Assembly (NCBI RefSeq): GCF_965227785.1
Contig: NZ_OZ245785.1
Span: 124,001-188,000, forward strand
Length of the DNA: 64,000 nt
From: Gracilimonas sp965227785
GTDB taxonomy: Bacteria > Bacteroidota > Rhodothermia > Balneolales > Balneolaceae
Reading direction: 5' to 3'
Shown here: in pieces, positions 24,975-35,138 of the stretch
Numbering within the stretch: position 1 is the first letter of the stretch
Layout of the letters: each line of letters starts with the position of its first letter
Position numbers and translations under genes: made by a program
Notes under the pieces: model-generated
Database searches by the model: none
Seen by the model: the letters and a program-made list of their open reading frames with translations, nothing else
What the model was told of the DNA's origin: nothing

Positions 24975-25829
24975 ATGGACGTAAAGAAAGTAGCTGTGAT
25001 AGGCGGCGGAACAATGGGAAATGGAATCGCACATGTATTTGCGATGAACGACATTTCCGTAAACCTCATCGAAACCAAACAGGAATTTGCAGATAAAGCC
25101 GTAGCGACCATCGAGAAAAACCTGGATCGCATGGTGAAGAAGGAAAAGATTAATGAGGCCAAGAAATCATCAACAATGGATGGAATTTCCGTTTTTCTGG
25201 ATGTTGAAGAAGGGGTAAAAGATGTAGACCTGGTTGTTGAGGCCGTTCCGGAAAATTTTGATATCAAAAAATCGGTTTGGGAAAAGGTGGATAAAGCCGC
25301 TCCTGACCATGCTATTCTGGGATCTAACACCTCATCGATTTCTATCACAAAGCTGGCTGCACTAACATCACGCCCGGAGAAGTTTATCGGGATGCACTTC
25401 TTTAACCCCGTTCCGGTGATGAAGCTGGTTGAGATTGTGCGCGGACTCCAAACCGATGATGAGACCTATGAAATAGTTAAGGAGGCTTCAGAGAAATTAA
25501 ACAAAGTTCCCGTTCCTGTGAACGATGCTCCTGGTTTTGTAAGTAACCGCGTGCTTATGCCTATGATCAACGAAGCCATTTTCTGTGTGGGAGAAGGTGT
25601 AGCAACAGCAGAACATGTGGATGAAGTAATGAAGCTGGGAATGGCGCATCCTATGGGTCCGCTTAGACTTGCCGATTTTATCGGTCTGGATGTATGCCTT
25701 GATATCCTGAATGTACTCTATGAAGGCTTCAAAGATCCAAAATACCGTCCGGCTCCGTTGCTCGTTAAAATGGTGGATGCCGGGAAGCTTGGAAACAAAA
25801 CCGGCGAAGGTTTTTACACCTACGACTGA
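24975..25829 (+). CDS. 3-hydroxyacyl-CoA (3-hydroxybutyryl-CoA) dehydrogenase
   Basis: A 284-residue single-domain dehydrogenase that oxidises (S)-3-hydroxyacyl-CoA with NAD(P), in butyrate/polyhydroxybutyrate or beta-oxidation metabolism. VAVIGGGTMGNGIAHVFA is the dinucleotide-binding loop. GSNTSSISI contains the catalytic region Ser and GMHFFNPVPVMKLVEIV the catalytic His. DAPGFVSNRVLMPMINEA and KTGEGFYTYD complete the family. The length fits stand-alone HBD/PaaH/FadB2 rather than the large fused FadB. It has its own intergenic space on both sides and no thiolase or crotonase neighbour. Confidence 0.92.
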   Translation: MDVKKVAVIGGGTMGNGIAHVFAMNDISVNLIETKQEFADKAVATIEKNLDRMVKKEKINEAKKSSTMDGISVFLDVEEGVKDVDLVVEAVPENFDIKKSVWEKVDKAAPDHAILGSNTSSISITKLAALTSRPEKFIGMHFFNPVPVMKLVEIVRGLQTDDETYEIVKEASEKLNKVPVPVNDAPGFVSNRVLMPMINEAIFCVGEGVATAEHVDEVMKLGMAHPMGPLRLADFIGLDVCLDILNVLYEGFKDPKYRPAPLLVKMVDAGKLGNKTGEGFYTYD

Positions 25830-25849
25830 GTAAGCTAAGTCTACCTATA

Positions 25850-25970
25850 GTCATTCTGAGCGAAAGCGAAGAACCTTGGCCACGAAATATTTACCAAATA
25901 ACTTGTGGCAAAGATCCTTCGCGGTTAACATACCAATCGTAATTCTGATTTCGTGCGCTCTGGATGACGC
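25850..25970 (+). repeat. Long repeat, copy A
   Basis: The core 25866-25935 matches 26341-26410 with two mismatches in 70 bases. GCGAAGAACCTTGGCCAC and GTGGCAAAGATCCTTCGC within it form an imperfect 18-bp stem (15 of 18 paired) around an A/T-rich loop. Confidence 0.85.
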
Positions 25971-26324
25971 TCGCTGTATTTCTACATTGGTAACAACGCT
26001 CAGCGCCGTTACCAGCTTTAGTATGCTCCAACAAAAAGCATTAGTTCGGGGATGACAATAGTATGTTTAGAATTAATCAAGTCAATCTTACAATCCCTTA
26101 AATCAAGGTTCAAAAACTACAGAACCTTGATTGGCTTGATTTCAGGATTACCATGATGGTCACTCAGAGCCTGCCTGGCGAAAAGGTAGGATAAAGCTCG
26201 GCCTAGAATTGTTAACCAGACATGTTCTGACTAAGATCCTTTACGGCTAACTTGCTAAGCTTGCTTCAACTTCTATTCACCATAATGACTGTGTCGAGCT
26301 TCCAGATCTTAATCCTCACACAAA

Positions 26325-26444
26325 GTCATTCAGAGTGGTAGCGAAGAACCTTGGCCACGAAATATTTACCAAATAGTTTGTGGCAAAGATCCTTCGCGGT
26401 TAACATACCAAACATAATTCTGTTTTCGTGCGCTCAGGATGATG
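26325..26444 (+). repeat. Long repeat, copy C
   Basis: This is the same unit and same orientation as copy A, including the hairpin arms at 26341-26358 and 26380-26397. The leader GTCATTCAGAG differs slightly from GTCATTCTGAG in copy A. Confidence 0.85.
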
Positions 26445-26507
26445 CTTTTCGTCTCGCTTATACTGGCAAAGATGCTCTGCGTCGTTACCAATTCGGGCAG
26501 GCTGCAA

Positions 26508-27161
26508 TTACGCAGCTACCGAGTCATCGAGAATTTCATCGGCCAGGTAAATTACCCGATTGGCTTTAAGAAGCAGATCCTGAAGTTTGCGGCTTACCAA
26601 ATGCTGCACTTCTTTGAGGCTCTTGGGTGAAGTCAGCTCGTATTGGAAGTAGGAGATAAGGTTAATGGCGGAGAGATAGCGGCCGTTCTCGTCTCCATCA
26701 ATTTCAATGTGCCAGCGGGTGATGATATCATCTTTTGCCAGCAGCTCATTTACTTTTTTACTAATGGATTCCATCCAGCGGCTGGCTTTCTCAATTCGGT
26801 AATTGCCGGCTTCTCCGGGAATTTCCGGCTGGCAGCGATCAATATCAAACAACCAGCTCATTTCAACATCGATGGTAGGAGTAACGCTGGATTTAGTTAG
26901 GGTTTCGATCTTGAGAAACGGATGACTATTCATACCTTCCAGCTCTTTGGCCATAGTCGTTTCCCGAAAGCTGTCCCAGTCAAAATTAATGGAAAGTGAA
27001 TTCATGAAGTTAGATGCTTTATTCAGCCCGATTATTAACTCTAATCCGGTGGCATGAATCTTATTATCTTCCCAGGTTCTGAATTTCTTGGCTTTAATCC
27101 CTCTTTTTCCCAATTGTGTTTCTACGGTATTAACAATAGAATTAAATATTGGATAATGCAT
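26508..27161 (-). CDS. Hypothetical protein, cytoplasmic
   Basis: A 217-residue protein with no signal peptide or membrane segment, starting at ATG 27161. The composition is mixed alpha/beta with a distinctive NINFDWDSFRE-like centre, the segment TRWHIEIDGDENGRYLSAINLISYFQYEL, and a helical C-terminus. I do not recognise it. It is divergently transcribed from rqcH with a 27-base gap, so the two genes share a promoter region. Codon use resembles the neighbouring housekeeping genes, so it is probably a genuine lineage-specific gene. Confidence 0.65.
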   Translation of the reverse strand: MHYPIFNSIVNTVETQLGKRGIKAKKFRTWEDNKIHATGLELIIGLNKASNFMNSLSINFDWDSFRETTMAKELEGMNSHPFLKIETLTKSSVTPTIDVEMSWLFDIDRCQPEIPGEAGNYRIEKASRWMESISKKVNELLAKDDIITRWHIEIDGDENGRYLSAINLISYFQYELTSPKSLKEVQHLVSRKLQDLLLKANRVIYLADEILDDSVAA

Positions 27162-27188
27162 GAAACCTGTATTTTCCCCTCAAATTAA

Positions 27189-28772
27189 ATGAACTATTAC
27201 GAACTAATATATCTAAAGCGAGAGCTCAAAAACAAATTAACTGCCGGTAAAATCGAGCAAGCGGTTAGTCCATATAAGAATTATTTAGAGTTTTTTGTGC
27301 ACACAGACACCGATAAACACCGATTATGTTTCAGTTCGGCCCCCGGAAATATAGCCCTCTACCTGGATAGTTTTCGTGGTGCAAAAAAGAGCAATACCAT
27401 TGATTTCTTTGAAAGGATTTATGGGAAGGCTATCAGCGATATAACCATTCCTGAAACAGATCGATGGCTGTTTATTCATTTTGAAGACGGACATAAGCTG
27501 CATTTCAGGATGTTCAGTAATCGTGCCAATGTATTTCTTTCAAAGGAGGGAGAGATCATCGAGGTATTTAAAGAGTACGATGAAACCGAAGAGGAACCGC
27601 CAAGTCCTCAGAAACTGAATGTGTATGAGATTGAGGAAGACATAAGCCGAAAAAGCACCAAGAACAAAATGGTGGCTATTAACGCGATGTTTCCCCGGCA
27701 AAACATTCAGGAGCTGACAGATATTTATAACCTTGATGAAGCGGGTGAGGATGAGCTTCAGAAATTTGTTCGTAAAGTATGTGAAGAGATGGAAACCCAG
27801 CCATTTCCACGACTTCTGGAAAACGGGGATACCACACTGCTGTCAGAAGAAACATTGCCCGTTAAGACGGAAAAAAAGTTCGACAGTGTAAACGATCTCA
27901 TTCTCTATAGGTACAAAAACTACTCCAGGAATCAGCGGCTTAGGCAACGTAAATCATCCCTGCTTAAGAGCCTGAAAAGGAAAATTAAGAGAACGAAATC
28001 GGGTCTTCAAAATCTGGAGCAGGCCGATAAAGGTCTGGAACGTGCCGAGAAATACGAACAATGGGGACATATTCTAATGGCTAATGCTCATCTCGGCAAT
28101 GTCAACAAGGAAGAAATCGAAGTGGATGACCTGTATAATGAAAGCGAAAAGGTAACCATCCCCCTCGAAATCGATCTGGATATAGCCGGGAATGCCCAAA
28201 GATATTATAAGAAGTCGGCCGGGGCAGAAAAATCCTATGAGGAAGCCATGAAACGCATTCCCATCATGCAAAAAGAAAAAGAAAAGGCAGAGCGTTTGCT
28301 GGAAGAGGCGGAGGAGATCACTAACCTATGGGAGTTTAAGGATTGGGAAAAGGATCGTGAAGAAGAGCTGAAAGAGTACAGAGATCAGGATAATTCCGGT
28401 GATGAAGAGCAGCTTCCTTTTCATACGCTGGAGATACAGGGCTATCCGGTTTGGATAGGAAAAAATGCCAAAAGCAACGATACGCTGGTCCAAAAAGCAC
28501 ATAAAGAGGATGTCTGGATGCATGCCCGAGGTGTTCCGGGCTCCCACTTGGTAATCAGAATGGGAAATGACAAAGGCATGCCGGAAAAGAAAGTACTGCT
28601 GGAGGCAGCTTCATATGCTGCTTTTAATTCTAAGGCAAAAGGATCGAAACTGGCCCCTGTTATCATCACCAAAAAGAAATACGTTCGCAAACCCAAAGGT
28701 TCGTCACCCGGTGCGGTTGTCGTGGATCGGGAAGAGGTGGAAATGGTGACCCCTAAAAAACCCATGACATGA
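27189..28772 (+). CDS. rqcH: Rqc2/RqcH-type NFACT protein (ribosome-associated quality control)
   Basis: A 527-residue NFACT family protein. Bacterial RqcH binds stalled 50S-peptidyl-tRNA and drives addition of C-terminal alanine tails that mark the chain for degradation. The N-terminal NFACT-N (~1-130) contains MNYYELIYLKRELKNKL, and a helix-hairpin and coiled-coil middle (~240-390) is rich in Lys/Glu. The C-terminal NFACT-R RNA-binding domain has DVWMHARGVPGSHLVI, SYAAFNSKAKGS and the K-rich VRKPKGSSPGAV. The family is often misnamed fibronectin-binding protein. It overlaps aroK by four bases (ATGA at 28769). Confidence 0.9.
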   Translation: MNYYELIYLKRELKNKLTAGKIEQAVSPYKNYLEFFVHTDTDKHRLCFSSAPGNIALYLDSFRGAKKSNTIDFFERIYGKAISDITIPETDRWLFIHFEDGHKLHFRMFSNRANVFLSKEGEIIEVFKEYDETEEEPPSPQKLNVYEIEEDISRKSTKNKMVAINAMFPRQNIQELTDIYNLDEAGEDELQKFVRKVCEEMETQPFPRLLENGDTTLLSEETLPVKTEKKFDSVNDLILYRYKNYSRNQRLRQRKSSLLKSLKRKIKRTKSGLQNLEQADKGLERAEKYEQWGHILMANAHLGNVNKEEIEVDDLYNESEKVTIPLEIDLDIAGNAQRYYKKSAGAEKSYEEAMKRIPIMQKEKEKAERLLEEAEEITNLWEFKDWEKDREEELKEYRDQDNSGDEEQLPFHTLEIQGYPVWIGKNAKSNDTLVQKAHKEDVWMHARGVPGSHLVIRMGNDKGMPEKKVLLEAASYAAFNSKAKGSKLAPVIITKKKYVRKPKGSSPGAVVVDREEVEMVTPKKPMT

Positions 28773-29332
28773 ACTCATATCGGCTGCAAAAATTTGAGGA
28801 CTCTATTTACCTATGCGGATTCATGGCATCCGGAAAAAGCACACTTGGCAAAGCCTTGGCAGATAAGCTCGACCGTGACTACCGCGATCTGGATGAAGTA
28901 ATTGTTGAAAAGGAGGGTAAAAGCATTCGCGCTATCTTCAATAAACACGGAGAAGACTATTTTCGGGAGAAGGAATGGGAATATCTGCTCGATCTTACGC
29001 GAAATTTTAAAGGGGTTGTTTCATTGGGAGGAGGAGCATTGCAAAATCAACGTATTGTAGACCATCTGAAGGTGAATGGTTTACTGCTTTTTGTGGATAC
29101 ACCTTTGGAACAAATTACGGACAGAGTCCTCCAAAGCAATGAGCGCCCTATTTTGTTTAATAAGGACGGAAAAATTAAATCCAGGGATGCTCTCTTTACA
29201 GAGCTGAAAGCCTTATATTCAGGTCGAGAAAAATTCTACAAACAGGCTCAGGTTGCAATTAAAACGCCGCTATTTTCATCTGTTGAGAAGATGACGGATG
29301 CAGCCATTGAAAAAATTACCCGGCATGTCTGA
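28769..29332 (+). CDS. aroK: Shikimate kinase
   Basis: A 187-residue kinase that phosphorylates shikimate in the chorismate pathway. The Walker A motif is GFMASGKSTLG (K23). DLDEVIVEKEGKSIRAIF is the shikimate-binding start, SLGGGALQN is the central loop and NERPILF belongs to the lid region. It is coupled to rqcH by a four-base overlap and runs into aroB. Confidence 0.95.
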   Translation: MNSYRLQKFEDSIYLCGFMASGKSTLGKALADKLDRDYRDLDEVIVEKEGKSIRAIFNKHGEDYFREKEWEYLLDLTRNFKGVVSLGGGALQNQRIVDHLKVNGLLLFVDTPLEQITDRVLQSNERPILFNKDGKIKSRDALFTELKALYSGREKFYKQAQVAIKTPLFSSVEKMTDAAIEKITRHV

Positions 29333-30416
29333 TTCTATTTCAGTCCAAACTTCTACAGAAGATATTTATGAACTGCATTTTGGTTACGACCTGAGTGCTG
29401 AACTGGAGGAGTTTGTACAGTATTTTGGCTCAGCAAAAGCTTTTCTGATGGTTGATGCCTTTGTGCTACAGCATCATCGAACTCATTTTGAAAAGGCACT
29501 GAAATCTCACTTTAAAGAACTGCACATTTTTGAAGTTCCCCGGGGAGAGCAGGCCAAGAACATTGAAATCTACAAGCAGGCGATCGATTTTGTTTTAAGT
29601 GAAGGTGCTGAAAGAGGAACGCCGCTGATCGCCATTGGGGGTGGAGTAACCGGCGATCTTTCCGGCTTTGTAGCGGCTACAGTGTTACGCGGTCTTCCGC
29701 TGATCCACATCCCTACAACATTACTGGCTATGGTGGATAGCTCGATCGGAGGTAAAACCGGGATTAACCACAGTACCGGAAAAAACCTGGTAGGCAGTTT
29801 TTATCAACCTGCTGCCGTGTTTGCCGATGTGAAATACCTGGAAACCCTGTCGGAAAAAGAATGGGTAAATGGGCTGAGTGAAGTACTTAAGTACGGGATG
29901 ATTCACAGCCCTGAAATCCTTGAGCAGGTAAATACGTTGATAAAAGAGAATACCTTTGTTGATGGTAAGTCGTGGCTGCCCTTGATTCAACAAAGCGCGA
30001 AGATTAAAGTAGAAATTGTAGCTGAAGATGTACTTGAAGCCGGCAAACGTGCCTTTTTGAATTTCGGGCATACTTTTGCCCATGTTATAGAAAAAGAAGG
30101 AAACTATAGGACATATTCCCACGGTGAAGCCGTTTATGCGGGCATGATAGCCGCGGTGCATGCTTCTAATTCTTTAGGTGCTAATATTGATTTATCCAAT
30201 TTAATGCAGTTCAAGCCGTTGTATAAGCTGAATTTGAATGAAGTACATGCCTCCCCGGAAGAATTGGTGCATTTGATGAAAACCGACAAGAAAGTGAAAG
30301 ACGAGCAAATACAACTCATCTTATTAAAGGAACTAAGCTCTCCTTACGTTTATAAAGTTTCGGATACGGCTTTTGTGAAACGGGCCTGGGAACACACGCT
30401 AAATATTTTTAAATAG
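29325..30416 (+). CDS. aroB: 3-dehydroquinate synthase
   Basis: A 363-residue NAD- and metal-dependent enzyme that makes 3-dehydroquinate from DAHP, the second step of aromatic amino acid synthesis. AIGGGVTGDLSGFVAATVLRG binds NAD, PTTLLAMVDSSIGGKTGIN is the conserved core, and NFGHTFAHVIE and YSHGEAV carry metal-binding His residues. The start was set at ATG 29325, whose ATGTCTGA overlaps the aroK stop; the longer in-frame ATG at 29298 adds nine residues inside aroK. The stop codon shares one base with the tamB start. Confidence 0.95.
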   Translation: MSDSISVQTSTEDIYELHFGYDLSAELEEFVQYFGSAKAFLMVDAFVLQHHRTHFEKALKSHFKELHIFEVPRGEQAKNIEIYKQAIDFVLSEGAERGTPLIAIGGGVTGDLSGFVAATVLRGLPLIHIPTTLLAMVDSSIGGKTGINHSTGKNLVGSFYQPAAVFADVKYLETLSEKEWVNGLSEVLKYGMIHSPEILEQVNTLIKENTFVDGKSWLPLIQQSAKIKVEIVAEDVLEAGKRAFLNFGHTFAHVIEKEGNYRTYSHGEAVYAGMIAAVHASNSLGANIDLSNLMQFKPLYKLNLNEVHASPEELVHLMKTDKKVKDEQIQLILLKELSSPYVYKVSDTAFVKRAWEHTLNIFK

Positions 30417-33400
30417 TGGCATATATACGCTGGTTACATAAATCCTGGAATGTTTTCTGGACCTTTATTGGGGTGCTGGTGTTGACTATCGCCCTTGTTT
30501 TTGGTGCTGCTTTTGGATTGATGCAGCTTCAGCCGGTAAAGGATCAGGTGGCTGTGGAACTTCAGAATCGGTTCAGTCAGAATTTTGAAGGAGTGCTTAG
30601 TATCGGTCAGCTTGATGGCTTGTTACCACTTCGCATGCAAATGAATAACGTTAAAATTTACCCGGATTCCTCGGAATTCAGGCCGGTATTCGAAACGACT
30701 TCTATTAACGTCAGTCTGGATATTTGGTCCCTGCTCCGCAACAGGGTGGTAATTAATGCTCTTCAGGTAGAATCTCCGAAGGGAGTTGTGGATCCGCAAT
30801 CAGAGTTTTCTTTGGATGAAGCTTTTAAACTGAAATCAGGCCTTGCAGCAGGATCAGTAAATTCGGGAATTGATTCGGACTCGGGTTTTCAGATCATTAT
30901 TCCTTCTGTTGTTGTTCGGGATGGTAATTTTGTGGTTAGAAATGCTTTTGAAAAACCCAACCGGCTCTCTTCTTCCGATAGCATGAACATTCAGAATGTT
31001 CAGATGGATATGTTTTTTGAGTTTACCGACGATCAGCGCTTTGTGGATATCAACCGGATACAGTTTGATGTACCCGAATTTAATATCCCAACCGTTGAGT
31101 TATTTGGGCAAATCTATAACGATTCAAGGTTTCTGGAGCTGAACGCTCTGAACATCAAATCCGGTAATTCAAGCGGCCGTTTCAGCGGTGAGGCTGAAGG
31201 AGTAAACATATTGGAGGGGGGTGTAAAACAGCAGCTGAAAAAGGCCACATTAAGCATGAGCATAGATCGGTTGGCACTGGAATCATCCTACATCACCCGG
31301 TTTTTCCCGGATGTTCCTGAACTTCAAAGTGATATTAGGGGAACTATAATCGGTGAAGGAACACTGGATTCTCTGTATTTCAGCAGTGCAGAGCTGAGTA
31401 TCGGAGAAAGTTTTGCAGACCTGAATGGCACGTTAAAGAATCTGAGAAGCACTAACCAGCTATCTTATAATGTAGATCTGGAAGCCATTGTTCTGGCACA
31501 AAAAGAGCTTGCTCTTATAAGTTCGGCACTCACTCCAGCACAGATCGAGGCTTTAACATCCACTCGTTTTGAAGGAGAGGTCTCGGGAACCATAGATAGT
31601 ACGGTTACCAATATTGTAGCTGAGAATATGCAAAGGGGACGCTTTGAAATGGATGGAGTTTGGAATTGGGGCAGCCGGATTGGTTTTGATCTCAACTTCA
31701 ACACCGATTCCCTTGATTTAGGAAATTTGATAGATCCCCGAATACAATCTACCGATTTAACATTGAACGGTGAAATCAAAAGCACATCCTTCAGCTTCAG
31801 GGAAAGCGAAGGGGGACTGGTTATTCGGTCGAATCAGGGCGCATTTGACAACCGCCGGTTTAACCAGGTTGTGATATTGGCAAACTGGAATAATGGGCTG
31901 ATTGAACCGGATATCAGAGCTGAAGTAAACGGGGCAATTCTAACCACTAATGGTACAATAGACCTGACTTCAACGATCCCGTCCTATTCCTTAAATGGAC
32001 AAGCCGGTAATATATTTCTTAATGAAATTCTACAAGACAATCGTATGCGGGAAGTGTATGCGGACATGGAATACGACCTGAGTTTGACGGGTAAAGAATG
32101 GAACGATCTGTATGGACAGGTGAGTCTTGATATCACCAGGGCTATAGCAGGTGATGATACATTGGGACGCCATCAAATATATGTAGATTTCAATGAACCT
32201 GATGCTCAACAGCGAATTCTGCGCTTGACCTCAACCGCTTTTGATGCTACTGTACAAGGTGACTTTGTGCCTGCTGATCTTCTTGTACTCAGTGAGCAAT
32301 GGAATAGGTACTTTACTAATAGAGTAAGGGAGGAGCTTGCTTTCGATAGTTTGATAACATTCAGTGACTCCACTCAAATCAGACGAAATCAAAGTCTGAC
32401 CATCTCCGGAAGATTGAAAAATCTTGGGTTGGTTACTTCTTACTTCCCTGATTTTCCCCTTATTTCAACCTCTGCACGTATTAATTCGACCGTAAACGTT
32501 AACTCTCAGCGCCTGCTTTTTAACGCTACTTTAGTAGATAGCGAGACGAGGATCAATGATTTTGAAGCTGATTCTTTAATGATACAAACCACAGGGGGGT
32601 TCAGGAGGGAAGCAAACTTGAAAGACTTTTCCGGCCTTCAGTTTCAAGCCAATGCAGCTCAGATTGATTATAAATCAATAGTGGGAAGGGAGTTTGACTT
32701 TGCAGCTAATTTCAATCAGGATTCTGTTGAGCTGAGAAGTAATATTCGGGAGTTAGCTGATAATGCTTCATTCTCGTTTCATGCCGGAGGAGATATTTCG
32801 GATGAAGCACTCTCCCTGTTTATCCACGATTTTACGCTGGGTACCGGCACATTTAATTGGGCCAATGAAGGAACCCCAATGCTTCGTTATCAATCGGATG
32901 AAAAATTAACGCTAAAAGATTTTGTTTTTGAAAGCGACTCCCAGTTTGTACAGGTGAACGGCACCTTCAGCAGTTCTACAGAAGATTCGGTGGACTACAA
33001 TATTGAAGAAGTGAATCTTGGGCGTCTTTCAGATTTGATCGGAGGAAGAGTTAGGTTTGGAGGAATTGTAAATGGGAAATTCACCACCCGAACGCTAACT
33101 ACCGTGCCTACCATCCAGGGAGAAATTGATGTTGAAGCCTTTAACCTCGACAACACTCTTTTTGGTGATATCCTGCTAACCAGCCGGTATAATCAGTCCT
33201 TAGACCGTTTTGATACCAATATCTCTGTAAGTACGGATTCGGCTAAGTATCCACAATATTACGAAAACAACGATCGCAAAGGGCAGAATTTTGATATAAA
33301 TGGGTACGTTTTGGCTCCAAAAGAGGGCAATTTCCCTGCGGTAGATTCTCTGTATCAGTTTGATATCGATTTTGAAAACATAGACTTATGGATTTTACCG

Positions 33401-35116
33401 TACATAGGTCCGAAAGTATTTGCAGAAGCTTCAGGGTTGGCCAACGGAACCGGGAAAATATGGGGAAATTTAGACAACTATGATTTTGAATCAGAATTTA
33501 CAGTAGGCACAGAAGATGCGGCTTACATCCGCCCGGAATTTCTTAATACCTACTACTATGCACAGGGGAGTTTAACTTTTAACCGTTATGAAGGTTTTAC
33601 CTTTAATGATATTTACTTCATAGATCCATCGGGTGGTAGTGCTATTCTGAGCGGTTTTTATGACTTAAATAATTTTGGTCCTACCGACAGCCTTCGGATA
33701 AGTCTGGATATGGATGAGTTTCAGTTTCTGAATAGCTCCTTTGATCCAACAGTAGCGTTTTTTGGGCAGGCCTACGGTTCAAGTACGGTTACCATTTCCG
33801 GGACCAATATGAATCCGGTTCTTCGAACGGAACAGCCCATTGTTATTTCGGATTTTTCACAGATTTCCATTCCATTACTGGAAGAAACGGAATTTAATGA
33901 AGACAATCGGTTTATACGCTTTGTGAATTCCTTTGATGTAGACGATATTCGATCGGGTTTGAACGCTTCTAATTCCCGAAATAGAATCAATGATGAACAG
34001 GGACAACCCGAAGAGGAGCTGACTTTTGCTGAGCGCTTCACGTTAGATTTACAGTTTGTAGCAATCAACCCGATGACAGTTCAGCTTATATTTGATCCTG
34101 TTACCAGCGATATCGTTACCGCTGATGGCACCGGGCGCCTGCGTATCTTGCTGGAAGATGAGCAGGTATCGATGTTTGGCCGTTTTGATATTTCAGGCGG
34201 AAGTTATCAGTTTGTGAGTGGTGACATCTTTACCCGCCGATTTGAGTTGGAATCCGGGGGTACGATTACCTGGGAAGGAGATCCCGCAAATGCACGTCTG
34301 AACCTGAATGCCATTTATCGAGCTCGCCCGGATGTTAATACGTTGAGCAGTACCGGAACCCGGGACCCTGAAAATGCTCAACGAGTACCGGTAGAACTGG
34401 TGCTGAATATTGGCGGAACCATTACCAGTATTGAAAATAACTTCTTTTTTCGCCTGCCTAATACTTTTGAATCACAACAAAGCTCGACGCTTTCCACCCA
34501 GCTGGCTTCCATAAACAGAGATGAGAACCTGAAATTAATTCAGGCAACCAACTTCATGCTTATGGGAGATTTTATCCCGGTTTCATCCGCCGGCGACCCA
34601 CAAGCCAACCCATTTGGAGAGAACTTATCAGGTAGTGCGGCGGTACTGAATCCGTTGCTTTCGAGCCAGGTTATTAACCCATTGTTATCAAATCAGGTAA
34701 ATTCGTTATTGAACAGTGATTTGAGTAGTTTAGATGTAGATTTTAACTTAAATACATATAACCAAGTTGACCTTGGAGTTGCGCTACGGCTTTACAATGA
34801 CAAAATAATACTTCGCCGGGAAGGACAAATCACAGGAAGACAATCGAATATTGGAGATCTTGGTGCTACCTTTAGAATAAACCGCACCTTTGCAGTAACG
34901 GCTTTCCATCGCCAGGATCTTACCTTCGGAACCATTAGCAGCACCGAACAATCACAACAGTCTCAGGAAATAAATGGGGTAGGTCTTGAAGCCAAAGTAA
35001 GTTTCAATACCTGGGATGAATTTTTCAATCGGTTGCTTTCACCTTTCAGAAAGCTATTTGGCGTTAAAGAAAAAGAACAGAATCAAGAAGAAATAACTGA
35101 AAACATAGAGGGATGA
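30416..35116 (+). CDS. tamB: Translocation and assembly module TamB-like protein
   Basis: A 1566-residue envelope protein. An N-terminal membrane anchor (residues ~13-36, NVFWTFIGVLVLTIALVFGA) is followed by a very long AsmA/TamB-type beta-rich stretch. The C-terminal DUF490 domain includes LTFAERFTLDLQFVAINPM, FGRFDISGGSYQFVSGDIF and RFELESGGTITWEGDP. TamB family proteins span the periplasm and are implicated in outer-membrane protein assembly or phospholipid transport. The start is GTG, overlapping the aroB stop by one base. A few genes downstream lies an Omp85-type protein (37329-40685), a possible outer-membrane partner. Confidence 0.9.
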   Translation: MAYIRWLHKSWNVFWTFIGVLVLTIALVFGAAFGLMQLQPVKDQVAVELQNRFSQNFEGVLSIGQLDGLLPLRMQMNNVKIYPDSSEFRPVFETTSINVSLDIWSLLRNRVVINALQVESPKGVVDPQSEFSLDEAFKLKSGLAAGSVNSGIDSDSGFQIIIPSVVVRDGNFVVRNAFEKPNRLSSSDSMNIQNVQMDMFFEFTDDQRFVDINRIQFDVPEFNIPTVELFGQIYNDSRFLELNALNIKSGNSSGRFSGEAEGVNILEGGVKQQLKKATLSMSIDRLALESSYITRFFPDVPELQSDIRGTIIGEGTLDSLYFSSAELSIGESFADLNGTLKNLRSTNQLSYNVDLEAIVLAQKELALISSALTPAQIEALTSTRFEGEVSGTIDSTVTNIVAENMQRGRFEMDGVWNWGSRIGFDLNFNTDSLDLGNLIDPRIQSTDLTLNGEIKSTSFSFRESEGGLVIRSNQGAFDNRRFNQVVILANWNNGLIEPDIRAEVNGAILTTNGTIDLTSTIPSYSLNGQAGNIFLNEILQDNRMREVYADMEYDLSLTGKEWNDLYGQVSLDITRAIAGDDTLGRHQIYVDFNEPDAQQRILRLTSTAFDATVQGDFVPADLLVLSEQWNRYFTNRVREELAFDSLITFSDSTQIRRNQSLTISGRLKNLGLVTSYFPDFPLISTSARINSTVNVNSQRLLFNATLVDSETRINDFEADSLMIQTTGGFRREANLKDFSGLQFQANAAQIDYKSIVGREFDFAANFNQDSVELRSNIRELADNASFSFHAGGDISDEALSLFIHDFTLGTGTFNWANEGTPMLRYQSDEKLTLKDFVFESDSQFVQVNGTFSSSTEDSVDYNIEEVNLGRLSDLIGGRVRFGGIVNGKFTTRTLTTVPTIQGEIDVEAFNLDNTLFGDILLTSRYNQSLDRFDTNISVSTDSAKYPQYYENNDRKGQNFDINGYVLAPKEGNFPAVDSLYQFDIDFENIDLWILPYIGPKVFAEASGLANGTGKIWGNLDNYDFESEFTVGTEDAAYIRPEFLNTYYYAQGSLTFNRYEGFTFNDIYFIDPSGGSAILSGFYDLNNFGPTDSLRISLDMDEFQFLNSSFDPTVAFFGQAYGSSTVTISGTNMNPVLRTEQPIVISDFSQISIPLLEETEFNEDNRFIRFVNSFDVDDIRSGLNASNSRNRINDEQGQPEEELTFAERFTLDLQFVAINPMTVQLIFDPVTSDIVTADGTGRLRILLEDEQVSMFGRFDISGGSYQFVSGDIFTRRFELESGGTITWEGDPANARLNLNAIYRARPDVNTLSSTGTRDPENAQRVPVELVLNIGGTITSIENNFFFRLPNTFESQQSSTLSTQLASINRDENLKLIQATNFMLMGDFIPVSSAGDPQANPFGENLSGSAAVLNPLLSSQVINPLLSNQVNSLLNSDLSSLDVDFNLNTYNQVDLGVALRLYNDKIILRREGQITGRQSNIGDLGATFRINRTFAVTAFHRQDLTFGTISSTEQSQQSQEINGVGLEAKVSFNTWDEFFNRLLSPFRKLFGVKEKEQNQEEITENIEG

Positions 35117-35138
35117 GATCCCACACAAGAATATTTGA

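Larger units (their letters stand above)
25830..26507. other. Repeat-rich gene-free region
   Basis: No gene is supported. The region is dominated by two near-identical repeat copies (25850-25970 and 26325-26444) and a degenerate third copy around 26158-26260. Short open frames there are made of repeat sequence. Confidence 0.7.

Noticed and set aside
26351..26630. Short plus-strand frames at the end of the repeat region
   Set aside because: They are made of the long repeat unit and run into the antisense strand of the hypothetical gene at 26508-27161; no independent support.
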